This document shows, piece after piece, positions 6,269-13,712 of a DNA stretch of 15,690 bases (position 1 is the first letter of the stretch; each line of letters starts with the position of its first letter). The translations under genes were made by a program, and so were the position numbers. Below the pieces are notes generated by a model that did not search any database, was not told the DNA's origin, and was given only the letters and a program-made list of their open reading frames with translations. Source of the DNA: an uncultured Eggerthellaceae bacterium (GTDB lineage: Bacteria; Actinomycetota; Coriobacteriia; Coriobacteriales; Eggerthellaceae); the NCBI GenBank assembly GCA_910588205.1, contig CAJUQK010000034.1, positions 1 to 15,690 of the forward strand, given 5' to 3'.

Positions 6269-7660
6269 CTAAGCGGCTTTGCCGAACCCTCGTAGGAAAC
6301 TCATGTATCGCGTACCGAGCCCAACTCCTGTCATTGGTACATAACCGGCATAGAGATCAAGAGTGTAAGCGGAGCTCTTATGCCCGAGAAGAACAGAGAC
6401 CGTCTTGATGTTCTCACCGTTAGCAAGGTTCAGGGTGGCAAAGGTGTGACGCAAGGCGTAAGGACGTACATTCTCGAAGCCAGCCTTGCAGCAGAAGTCC
6501 TCCCAATACACGAGGAATGTTCTGTATGTGTAGGGAGTGTCAAGCGGCCCCATGAGCGGCGTGTTCATAGTGAACTTCAATCCTGCTTCCGCAAGAAGAG
6601 CCTTCTTCATCGCTATCCACTGTTTTGCCATCTCGGCTGTGTAGGCGTCGATGGGAACAGAGCGGCGCGAAGAATCTGACTTCGGGTAGTCAACGATCTT
6701 TGTCCCTCTGTCTTTCACGACGCTCGTGATCTTAACGACGGTTTCATCTTCGTCGAAGATGAAATTGCCGGGTCTGATCGCCTGCATCTCCTCGGGGCGC
6801 ATGCCGGTATTGAGAAGCAGCAGGAGAGCCAGTTTCAAGAACCCGATCGGAAGCCTTTCAATGGCCTCAAGGAAGCGGGCGGCCCCGTCAGGCATGAGAG
6901 GGTCAATGAGGGGTTTGCTCTTTTTGAAGAGACGGGTCAGAAACTTCGCCTTTGCCACATTCTTGGCTATGTCTTCTTTCTCTACGGCGTAGTTAAGGAC
7001 TTCTCGCAAGAACTTGAGAATCTTCGATTGAAGGTCAGGTCCGGCGACTCTAATCGGTGCCAATGGCTTCATCCTCTTGTGATGCTTCTTGCACCAGTCT
7101 GCTTGCTTTCGATTCTCCTCCCGAGCTGCCCTTTTCTCTTCCGCCCACTTGCGTGAAAGGTCTGGAACCGCCAAAAGGCACGCTTCCACATCCCGCGAAG
7201 TGAGGTCGCACAGTGGGATATGGCCCATAGCTGCATTGATGTAGCGGGCGTAGTTGTTCTCGTTTCTGATGGTCTCTTTGCCCACTGCACCATTACTGCG
7301 GATGTCAATGTAGCGATAGACGTATTCGCCGATTGGCGTGCGGCATAACTCATCATTTTGGTCGTCGCTCTCGGCGGTCTTACAGCCGCGTACTTCCAGC
7401 CTGCTCTCAAGTTCGGAGTTCTTCTCTTCCTCGAAGGACTTGACTTGCGATTTGAGGTCTTCCTTCTTGTTGAGCGCGAAGACGACGCGCGTGAGCTTTT
7501 TCTTGCCATCGAAATAGACCTGGTACTCAACGGGTACGCGAATGGTTAACTCGTAGGCCGTGGTGCGCGAGTCCTTGCGCCTGCGGCGCGGGAGCCCCTT
7601 CCTCTTGCGGGCCTCGTCGATGTCATAGGGCTTGTCGCAGCGGAGCTTCTTCATTTGCAT
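6269..7660 (-). CDS. int: Tyrosine recombinase / site-specific integrase
   Basis: A 463-residue phage/ICE-type tyrosine integrase that cuts and rejoins DNA at attachment sites. The N-terminus is very basic (about 18-32, arm-type DNA binding). The core-binding domain spans about 105-245 and contains a Lys/Arg-rich insertion at 170-200. The catalytic domain covers 250-463. Visible catalytic positions are R288 (TGMRPEE), K327 (YPKSDSSRR), R404 with H405 (YALRHTFAT), H427 (LLGH) and nucleophile Y437 (LDLYAGY). The first His of the usual HxxR motif is Tyr401, a variation seen in some active members. The ATG at 7660 has GGAAGG close upstream; a second ATG at 7654 is possible. It overlaps the excisionase-like gene by 38 bp, so translation is probably coupled. 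It points towards tRNA-Gly, 62 bp away. Confidence 0.92.
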   Translation of the reverse strand: MQMKKLRCDKPYDIDEARKRKGLPRRRRKDSRTTAYELTIRVPVEYQVYFDGKKKLTRVVFALNKKEDLKSQVKSFEEEKNSELESRLEVRGCKTAESDDQNDELCRTPIGEYVYRYIDIRSNGAVGKETIRNENNYARYINAAMGHIPLCDLTSRDVEACLLAVPDLSRKWAEEKRAAREENRKQADWCKKHHKRMKPLAPIRVAGPDLQSKILKFLREVLNYAVEKEDIAKNVAKAKFLTRLFKKSKPLIDPLMPDGAARFLEAIERLPIGFLKLALLLLLNTGMRPEEMQAIRPGNFIFDEDETVVKITSVVKDRGTKIVDYPKSDSSRRSVPIDAYTAEMAKQWIAMKKALLAEAGLKFTMNTPLMGPLDTPYTYRTFLVYWEDFCCKAGFENVRPYALRHTFATLNLANGENIKTVSVLLGHKSSAYTLDLYAGYVPMTGVGLGTRYMSFLRGFGKAA

Positions 7661-7928
7661 CGCCTTCCTTCTCGCGGCGATCCTTGTAGAGGTAGTTGAG
7701 CAGCCCCAGCTTCGGCACGAGCCAGCGGATGCCGATGCGGCACCCCTGCATCTCCCCGCGGCCGAGGAGCTTGCGTATCTCCTGGCTCGTGGTGCCGGTG
7801 AAGGCGGCCACATGGTCGGGCGTCATCATGTAGGGGTAGTCCTCCAGCATGAAAAGGTACAGCCCGTCCGGGTCGGCCGCCGCAAGGCGCGCTTCGTCTA
7901 TCTCCATCTCGCCATAGGTTTCCTTCAT
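7623..7928 (-). CDS. xis: Excisionase-like small HTH DNA-binding protein
   Basis: A 101-residue protein with an acidic N-terminus followed by a MerR/excisionase-type (HTH_17-like) helix-turn-helix at about 33-75: MTPDHVAAFTGTTSQEIRKL and then a GRGEMQGCRIGIRWLVPK turn and strand. Such proteins bend attachment-site DNA and bias the integrase towards excision. The position, directly upstream of and overlapping the integrase, supports this role. The ATG at 7928 is chosen because AGGAGG lies 7 nt upstream; the reading frame extends to 8000 but without a ribosome site. The basic, disordered last 20 residues are shared with the integrase start region in another frame. It could instead be a repressor of the int operon. 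Confidence 0.75.
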   Translation of the reverse strand: MKETYGEMEIDEARLAAADPDGLYLFMLEDYPYMMTPDHVAAFTGTTSQEIRKLLGRGEMQGCRIGIRWLVPKLGLLNYLYKDRREKEGDANEEAPLRQAL

Positions 7929-7931
7929 AGT

Positions 7932-7954
7932 CGCCTCCTCTCGAATGTGAGGCG
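7932..7954 (-). promoter_or_regulatory. Hairpin overlapping the xis ribosome site
   Basis: In the minus-strand RNA, CGCCTC (7949-7954) can pair with GAGGCG (7932-7937) over an 11-nt loop. The second arm overlaps part of the AGGAGG ribosome site (7935-7940). This could lower translation of the excisionase and, through coupling, the integrase. An imperfect stem (7952-7968) follows upstream. Confidence 0.35.
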
Positions 7955-8523
7955 GCCAGCGTCGCTGACCGCGATGATGGGGTGTTTGGATAAATGCCAC
8001 AACGATGCGAACGCCCCAAGCGCATGCTTGCGCAGAGCGCGCAGTTGTGGCGCAGCTCGAAATGAGCGCTCGATGCAGTTATCAAGGTCCGGTAGAGCCC
8101 CGTGCGTTTCTTCTGTTGCTGGTAACGATATGAAGCACCCTGGATAACTTATCTTCCTGCTGTAAAGAATTGAGTCGATTGGTCTCATTACGGGAACAGC
8201 GGTTCCCAATACGAGCGCCACTGGAGAGACGACGCCTCCTAGAGAGGCACGCGATCACTCTCTTGCAACGCTGCCCGCTGCGGAAAACTGGAAAGGGCGC
8301 TTCCGATACCTGGGCGTCTTGGCTTTGCCGTATTCGGTGCGTAAGGGCTTTCAGCCTTAACGATCGTTCAGAAAGCCTTGGCTAAACCTTATCTTTCCCC
8401 ATCCTGATTCTTATATTTGGCCCGCTCAGCGCCGTTAAGACGATTCCCCTTTCTATCCTAGGCCTACGGTCGAGACCCTTGGTGAGCTCAGATGCAAGGG
8501 GACTAGCAAGGATGTGACTAAAC
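7955..8523. other. Gene-poor spacer between xis and the van operon
   Basis: I see no gene here with a believable ribosome site or domain. It holds several short perfect inverted repeats: GGGAAC-AGCG-GTTCCC (8192-8207), GCCTC-CTAGA-GAGGC (8234-8248), the palindrome GAGCGCTC (8063-8070) and the larger structure at 8346-8377. The last 140 bp should contain the vanY operon promoter. A weak candidate is TTATCT (8389-8394), 16 nt, TTATAT (8411-8416), as would fit an activator-dependent promoter. Confidence 0.45.
8346..8377. promoter_or_regulatory. Nested inverted repeat upstream of vanY
   Basis: GGCTTTC (8346-8352) and GAAAGCC (8371-8377) are inverted arms enclosing the perfect 10-bp palindrome AACGATCGTT (8359-8368). 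No T-run follows in the plus direction. It lies about 150 bp before vanY and just upstream of the candidate -35. It could be an operator, an insulating terminator or part of an origin-like site. Confidence 0.4.
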
Positions 8524-9558
8524 TTGGCAGCAAGAAGATATGCGACGGCGTACGGTAGAGGGCGGACGAAGTATCGCGCTGGCCGCTCCCGCAGGAGCGC
8601 GGCGAAGCTGTGCGCCATCGTTCTTCTGCTCGGTGCATTGCTCTCGGCTGTTTCCGGCGTGCTCCTCTCTGCCTCCAGCGCCAACACCATCCCTCTGGCA
8701 TCGCAAGCGTTCGACGCAAGAGAGGCGTGGGACAGCGCCGGCGGCCCCTATTGCTCAGGCCAGGGAGATAGCCCCCCGAAAACCGTTGAAGCGAAGGAAG
8801 TGTTTCTGGTTGATGCGGAGTCGGGTCGTACAGTTTTCGAGAGAGACAGCGACAAGAAGATTGCCCCTGCGAGTACAGCAAAAATGGCGACGGCATTGAC
8901 GGTCATCGACCTTTTGCCCCTCGACAAAGAAGTTGAGGTGGGAAAGGAGATTGGCCTTATCAACGAGGAGTCGTCGCGGGCATGGCTGGAAAGAGGGGAT
9001 GTTCTCACGGTTCGCCAGCTTCTTATCGCGCTCATGCTTCCTTCGGGAAACGACGCCGCTTACACTCTCGCCGTCCATGCGGGCAGAGCCGCGGCGGGCA
9101 ACAACGATCTGCCTATGCAAGATGCAATACGGGAGTTCATGGGATGCGTGAATGCGAAGGCGATCGCGCTGGGCGCGGAAAGCTCGCACTTCGTTGTTCC
9201 TGACGGCTTCGACGCCGAAGGACAGTACACCACTGCCGTCGATTTGGCAATTTTGGCAAAGGCGTGCCTCGAAGATCCGACTCTGGCCGAAATCGTCAGC
9301 ACGCCCGTCTCTCACGAACAATGGCCCAGCGGGGAGGAGGCGACTTTTCGCAGCACCAATCAGCTCATTGACCCGGACAGTCCGTATTACTTCCCGGGTG
9401 CTATGGGGATAAAGACGGGGAGCACAACGCTCGCAGGGGCATGCCTCGTGTCCGCCGCTGAAATCGAAGGGCGTATTTACATAGGCGTGGTTATGGGTTC
9501 GAGCGATGAGTCGAGATTCCAGGACGCCATCAACTTGTACGAATCCATTCCTGGCTAG
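8524..9558 (+). CDS. vanY: VanY: PBP-type D,D-carboxypeptidase of a VanD-like cluster
   Basis: A 344-residue serine peptidase of the S11 (DacA/PBP5) family. It has a basic N-terminal tail (1-28), one membrane segment at about 29-51 acting as anchor or signal, and the catalytic domain at about 88-340. The three active-site motifs are present: S117-T-A-K120, S174-G-N176 and K297-T-G299. It should remove the terminal D-Ala from pentapeptide precursors or wall, lowering vancomycin-binding ends that escape VanX. In VanA- and VanB-type clusters VanY is a zinc enzyme; a penicillin-sensitive serine VanY is the VanD-type form, so the job may fail when beta-lactams are present. The TTG at 8524 is the first usable start after an in-frame stop at 8515, with AAGGA 11 nt upstream. 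It is the first gene of the operon, 15 bp before vanH. Confidence 0.86.
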   Translation: MAARRYATAYGRGRTKYRAGRSRRSAAKLCAIVLLLGALLSAVSGVLLSASSANTIPLASQAFDAREAWDSAGGPYCSGQGDSPPKTVEAKEVFLVDAESGRTVFERDSDKKIAPASTAKMATALTVIDLLPLDKEVEVGKEIGLINEESSRAWLERGDVLTVRQLLIALMLPSGNDAAYTLAVHAGRAAAGNNDLPMQDAIREFMGCVNAKAIALGAESSHFVVPDGFDAEGQYTTAVDLAILAKACLEDPTLAEIVSTPVSHEQWPSGEEATFRSTNQLIDPDSPYYFPGAMGIKTGSTTLAGACLVSAAEIEGRIYIGVVMGSSDESRFQDAINLYESIPG

Positions 9559-9573
9559 CACGAAAGGAAACCT

Positions 9574-10563
9574 ATGAAAACGCGTAGCGGTCTTGTTATG
9601 TATGGCGGCCTACCCGATGAAGCCGAGGCGTTCGAGCGAGCCTTCAGCAATGAGCGTCTGCCCATTCGCTTCGTAGAAGACGAGTTCGCGCCGGACTTGG
9701 CATGTTTCGCGAAAGACTTTGCGATTGTGAGCGTGAGCCATAGGGCCAATATCGGAAAGATGGAGCTCTCGGCGCTCAAGGCGGCTGGCGTGGAATGCGT
9801 CATCACGCGAAGCGTAGGTACGGATCATATCGACATCCAGGAAGCGCGCCGGCTGAATATGTCCATCAAGACCTCCCCCTACTCTCCTGGCAGCGTCGCA
9901 GACTTCACTCTCATGCTGATGCTCATGGTCCTCCGGGGAGTTAAAGCGGGATTCCGCAACGCTCGCGAGGCCTCGCAGGGGTCAGCTGTGTGCGGCAAGG
10001 AGCTCGGCGATATGACTGTCGGCGTGATTGGCCCAGGCCGAATAGGAAATGCCGTTTTGAAAAGACTCGAAGGCTTTGGCTGCTCTGTTCTGATATGCGG
10101 TCGCGAGCAATCCAGCACCTCCGTTTCGCTCGAAGAATTGCTCGCTTCAAGTGATGTGGTCACGCTTCATGTTCCCCTCACGGCAGAGACCCATCACCTG
10201 ATCGGTCGCAAGGAGATGGACGCGATGAAGCCCGGAGCGGTTCTCGTCAACACAGGGCGCGGCGCGCTCGTAGAAGCGGAGGCGCTCGTGGACGCGCTAA
10301 AGGAAAGACGGCTCGGAGGGGCTGCCCTTGATGTGGTGGAAGGAGAAAACGACGACCCGTCCCGGAACAGGGAGATGCTGAGGCATTTGGAGACATTGCG
10401 TGCGATGCCCAATGTCGTGATCACTCCTCATGTCGCCTACTTCACGGATCACGCAATGGAGGATATGGCGAGAAGCGCCTTAAGGGAATGTCGAGAGCAT
10501 GAGAAAGAAGGAGGAAGCGATGAGCAAGCTCAGGGTTTTGGTCCTATTCGGAGGGTGCTCTGA
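9574..10563 (+). CDS. vanH: VanH: D-lactate dehydrogenase
   Basis: A 329-residue NAD(P)H-dependent D-2-hydroxyacid dehydrogenase that reduces pyruvate to D-lactate for the neighbouring ligase. It has a split catalytic domain at about 1-105 and 290-329, and a Rossmann domain at about 106-290 with GPGRIG at 153-158. Active-site positions are Arg229 (VNTGRG), the acid in LDVVEGE (256-258) and His286 (ITPHVAY). Sections such as ELGDMTVGVIG and TLHVPL track VanH of the VanA cluster closely. The ATG at 9574 has AAAGGA 6 nt upstream. Its last 44 bp overlap the ligase gene. As a result it carries a short non-conserved C-terminal extension, EGGSDEQAQGFGPIRRVL, read from the ligase start region. Confidence 0.94.
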   Translation: MKTRSGLVMYGGLPDEAEAFERAFSNERLPIRFVEDEFAPDLACFAKDFAIVSVSHRANIGKMELSALKAAGVECVITRSVGTDHIDIQEARRLNMSIKTSPYSPGSVADFTLMLMLMVLRGVKAGFRNAREASQGSAVCGKELGDMTVGVIGPGRIGNAVLKRLEGFGCSVLICGREQSSTSVSLEELLASSDVVTLHVPLTAETHHLIGRKEMDAMKPGAVLVNTGRGALVEAEALVDALKERRLGGAALDVVEGENDDPSRNREMLRHLETLRAMPNVVITPHVAYFTDHAMEDMARSALRECREHEKEGGSDEQAQGFGPIRRVL

Positions 10564-11557
10564 TGAGCACGATGTGTCGGTCAAGTCTGCAATGAACGTG
10601 GCAAAGAGCATCGATACGGAGAAATACGAGCCGTTCTATGTTGGGATAACGAGAGACGGGGCGTGGAAGCTTTGCGAGCGGCCTTGCTTAGGTTGGGAGG
10701 AGCAGCGCTTGAGGGCTGTGGCCCTCTCGCCGGACAAGCATACACGCGGCTTGCTGATTGCCGACAGGCGACAGTGCATCATCCAAAACATAGATGTCGC
10801 GTTTCCTGTCATGCACGGCAGATACGGCGAGGACGGCGCCATTCAGGGCTTGTTCGAACTGGCCGGGATTCCCTATGTCGGTTGCGGCATCGCCTCATCA
10901 GCGATCTGCCTGGATAAGGCCCTTACCTATGCAGTTGCTTCGGAAGCGGGAGTTGCGGTGCCGGAGCATGTGATCTGTGCTGCCGAAAACCCCTCTGACG
11001 CGGCTCCAATGGACTTGCCCGTATTCGTCAAGCCGGCACGATCGGGATCATCTTTCGGGGTAAGCAAGGTCGAGCAGGGTGGCGACTTCCGAAAAGCCGT
11101 AGAAGCTGCCGCGGCCTTCGACGAAAAAGTTCTCGTGGAAAGAGAAGTTCGCGGAAGTGAGGTTGGCTGCGCAGTGTTGGGCACAGGCTCCGATCTGGTC
11201 GTGGGAGAGCTCGATCAGATAGTTCTCAGCCACGGGTTCTTTCGCATCCATCAAGAGAGCGATCCCGAGAGCGGGTCTGAAAACTCGGAGATCAGAGTTC
11301 CCGCAGAAATTGCACCGGAGCACCATGACCGCGTTATAGAGGTCGCAACAAGCACGTTTCGTGCGCTCGGCTGCCAGGGTTTGGCGCGTGTGGACATGTT
11401 TCTCTGCGATGACGGGCGCGTTGTTCTTAACGAGGTAAACACCATGCCCGGCCTCACGTCATACAGTCGCTATCCGCGCATGATGGAGGCGGCAGGCGTG
11501 TCGCTAACCAATCTAATCGATTGCCTCATCAATTTGGCGCTAAAACGGGGTGCGTAA
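10520..11557 (+). CDS. vanA/D-type: D-alanine--D-lactate ligase, VanA/VanD type
   Basis: A 345-residue ATP-grasp ligase that joins D-Ala to D-lactate, so that peptidoglycan precursors end in D-Lac and vancomycin binds them poorly. The start LFGGCSDEHDVSVKSA, the central VFVKPARSGSSFGV and the end LNEVNTMPGLTSYSRYPRMM are near-copies of VanA-family blocks. The omega-loop reads HGFFRIHQE with His at residue 244, the same number as the VanA residue that selects lactate; D-Ala-D-Ala and D-Ala-D-Ser ligases lack it. Metal-binding Asp292 and Asn307 contexts (ARVDMF, LNEVNT) are intact. The ATG at 10520 is chosen over the one at 10499 for AAGGAGG 5-11 nt upstream and for exact VanA numbering. Whether it is nearer VanA, VanD, VanM or a new type cannot be settled by eye. 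Confidence 0.95.
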   Translation: MSKLRVLVLFGGCSDEHDVSVKSAMNVAKSIDTEKYEPFYVGITRDGAWKLCERPCLGWEEQRLRAVALSPDKHTRGLLIADRRQCIIQNIDVAFPVMHGRYGEDGAIQGLFELAGIPYVGCGIASSAICLDKALTYAVASEAGVAVPEHVICAAENPSDAAPMDLPVFVKPARSGSSFGVSKVEQGGDFRKAVEAAAAFDEKVLVEREVRGSEVGCAVLGTGSDLVVGELDQIVLSHGFFRIHQESDPESGSENSEIRVPAEIAPEHHDRVIEVATSTFRALGCQGLARVDMFLCDDGRVVLNEVNTMPGLTSYSRYPRMMEAAGVSLTNLIDCLINLALKRGA

Positions 11558-11559
11558 GC

Positions 11560-12168
11560 ATGAATCGCGACTTCGTGTATATAGACGAATGTGTTTCTGG
11601 AATCCGGTGGGATGCGAAATATGCTACTTGGGATAACTTCATCGGGTGTCCCGTGGATGGCTACGACGTTAATCGTATTGTGGGAACGCGCCAGCTTGCG
11701 GAAGGTTTGCGCCGGGCCCAAAGAGTTGCTGGAGAGCTCGGTTTTGGCCTGCTTCTCTGGGATGGGTATAGACCGCAGATTGCCGTTGACTGCTTTCTCC
11801 GATGGGCGTCTAGTCCTGAAGACGGGCTGACGAAAGACAAGCATTATCCGAACATTGAGAAGGCCGAGATCGTGGAGCAGGGCTACGTGGCGAGACGTTC
11901 GGGGCATAGTAGGGGCGGAACAATCGATCTCACTCTGTTCAGTCTTGAGACCGGCATGCTGGTGGATATGGGGGGCCGCTTCGACTATATGGACGTAAGC
12001 TCACATCATGGCGCTGCTGGAATCACTGCGGCTGAATCCAGAAACCGTGACGACCTTAGGCTGATCATGGAGAGGAGCGGCTTTTTGCCGTATGAGCTCG
12101 AATGGTGGCACTATACCTTGCTGGATGAGCCCTATCCTGACACTTATTTCGACTTTCGTATTGCGTGA
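11560..12168 (+). CDS. vanX: VanX: zinc D-Ala-D-Ala dipeptidase
   Basis: A 202-residue cytoplasmic zinc peptidase, the same length as VanX of the VanA cluster. It destroys D-Ala-D-Ala made by the host ligase so that only D-Ala-D-Lac enters the wall pathway. Zinc ligands H116, D123 (SGHSRGGTIDLT) and H184, the general base E181 (ELEWWHY) and Arg71 (WDGYRPQ) are all at the VanX reference positions. The WDAKYATWDNF block near the start and the DEPYPDTYFDF end are family hallmarks. The ATG at 11560 lies 2 bp after the ligase stop. No strong ribosome site is seen, so translation is probably coupled. A TTG extension to 11521 would add 13 non-homologous residues and is rejected. Its stop is 11 bp from that of vanS on the opposite strand. 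Confidence 0.96.
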   Translation: MNRDFVYIDECVSGIRWDAKYATWDNFIGCPVDGYDVNRIVGTRQLAEGLRRAQRVAGELGFGLLLWDGYRPQIAVDCFLRWASSPEDGLTKDKHYPNIEKAEIVEQGYVARRSGHSRGGTIDLTLFSLETGMLVDMGGRFDYMDVSSHHGAAGITAAESRNRDDLRLIMERSGFLPYELEWWHYTLLDEPYPDTYFDFRIA

Positions 12169-12179
12169 GCTCGCAAGCG

Positions 12180-13712
12180 TTACTCGTTGATGGGCAGCTC
12201 AACGACGAAGGAGGTCGTGCCATGCTCGCTTACCGCGCTGATGGCGCCTTTGTGGGCAAGCACGATCTCCTTCGCAATTGCGAGGCCAAGACCAGCGCCG
12301 CCCGCTTTTGTGTTTCGAGCATCGTCATCCCGATAGAATTTCTCGAATACCCTTTCGATGTTCTCCGTTGAGATTTCGCTGCCCTGATTCGTTATGGTGA
12401 TTACCCAATGCTCTTGGGTGCTGCGAGCAGCTATTGTGAGCTTTGTGCCGCTCGCTGCGTATGCCAAAGCATTCTTGAGGATGTTGCCTAGGGCCCGAGC
12501 GAGCTTTTCTCCGTCAACGCAGAACTTGCCTTCTTCTGGAGCCGTGACGACAATTTGGATGTTGCTCTCCTTGGCTTGAGGGTAAAACTCATCGGCAAGC
12601 TGTTGGAGGAGGAACATAACGCCGACCTGCGACCGCTCAATAGAGATCGATTGTGCATTGAACCGGGTGATGTCGAAAAACTCATCGACCAAAAGCTGAA
12701 GGCTGTCTGCCTTTTGGGAGGCCAGGTAGACGAACCGCTGCAAATCCTTCGGCATGCGCTCGTCCCCGTTCACCATGGACAGAAACCCGATAACCGAGGT
12801 AAGAGGCGTGCGTATGTCGTGCGCTAAATAGGCTACGAGCTCGTTATTTCGTTTCTGCGCAGCTTCCGCAGCTCGTTCGCTTGCCGCCGATTCTTCTCGT
12901 ATGTGGTTGAGCTCGTCTTGCGCAATCGAGAGGTCTTTCGTGAGCTTGATCGGCTTGAGTTTGTCGGTTATCAGGCTGACAACCGCCGAAGACAGCTCAT
13001 CAAAGTAGCCCAGCGCTCGCCTCACTTCCATAAGGGAAATCGCTAGGCATCCGAGCAGATACAAGAGGATCGCACAAGGAATCTTGAGCGTCCTTGCGGT
13101 GTTGTAAAAAGTCGTGTTGCGGAGGATGAAAGGGTGAAAAGGAGCCCCTTCCTCGGTGCTCAGTTGCTCCCATTTCCAATCTCCGCCCCTATCTTCGATG
13201 GCCTGCGCCTCCCTGGTCGCCATGGAGTAGGCCAAATACATCGGCGTAAGCTCTATTACGGTTGTCTCGTAAGCGTTTGAGCCAAACCCCATCGAACTCA
13301 AGCGAACTTCACCTATAAGGTTGTTGGGGTATTGGTCGTGGGCAGGGTATTCCAGATCCGCGTCTCTTTCCCGTTGGGGATCATCCGCCTGAATACCGGC
13401 TTCGCTCAGCGGCTCTTGATACTCTGGCGCGACCCACAGAAGTGTGTGGCGCGTTCCGTTGTCGGTATACGATTCGAGCAGGTCAATCAGGAGCTCTTCG
13501 GTCGAATACTCCTCTAGATAATTTGCAGGATCGATATACACGTCGTCACTGGTGGTTTCAAATATCCAATCCGCGATCTTGGGGACGACCGTGATGTTCA
13601 AAATCACCATTGCTGAGCAGAACGCAGCTGTGTACACCAGCAGCGCTAATAGAAAATGCACGGTATACCGCCGCCTGAGCGCTCGGGACTGAGCGCTTTT
13701 GTTAGGCTTCAT
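12180..13712 (-). CDS. vanS: VanS: membrane sensor histidine kinase
   Basis: A 510-residue two-component kinase. TM1 is at about 17-40, an extracytoplasmic region at about 41-210, TM2 at about 211-229, then a HAMP-like linker, a dimerisation domain with phospho-acceptor His298 (YLAHDIRTPLTSVIGF) and an ATPase domain. The latter has the N-box around 410-414, an N-x-G form of the G1 box (TNQGSEIS, 442-445), FEKFYR at 456-461 and GGAGLGLAIAKEI at 471-483. The kinase core is VanS-like; VanS of the VanA cluster also has Asn-Thr-Gly in place of DxG. The outer domain of some 170 residues is much longer than in VanA-type VanS (384 residues in all), so what it senses may differ. The gene overlaps the end of vanR by 11 bp and is probably translated by coupling. 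Confidence 0.92.
   Translation of the reverse strand: MKPNKSAQSRALRRRYTVHFLLALLVYTAAFCSAMVILNITVVPKIADWIFETTSDDVYIDPANYLEEYSTEELLIDLLESYTDNGTRHTLLWVAPEYQEPLSEAGIQADDPQRERDADLEYPAHDQYPNNLIGEVRLSSMGFGSNAYETTVIELTPMYLAYSMATREAQAIEDRGGDWKWEQLSTEEGAPFHPFILRNTTFYNTARTLKIPCAILLYLLGCLAISLMEVRRALGYFDELSSAVVSLITDKLKPIKLTKDLSIAQDELNHIREESAASERAAEAAQKRNNELVAYLAHDIRTPLTSVIGFLSMVNGDERMPKDLQRFVYLASQKADSLQLLVDEFFDITRFNAQSISIERSQVGVMFLLQQLADEFYPQAKESNIQIVVTAPEEGKFCVDGEKLARALGNILKNALAYAASGTKLTIAARSTQEHWVITITNQGSEISTENIERVFEKFYRDDDARNTKAGGAGLGLAIAKEIVLAHKGAISAVSEHGTTSFVVELPINE

Noticed and set aside
7925..8385. Small open frames at 7925-8221 (minus) and 8170-8385 (plus) as genes
   Set aside because: No ribosome sites, low-complexity Arg/Leu-rich translations, and overlap with the xis start or with inverted repeats.
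8755..9561. A 268-codon open frame opposite vanY
   Set aside because: Antisense to a gene with all three PBP motifs; no ribosome site and no family resemblance.
10499..10519. Upstream ATG as start of the ligase
   Set aside because: The ATG at 10520 has the better-placed ribosome site, and His244 and the N-terminal VanA pattern then match the reference numbering exactly.
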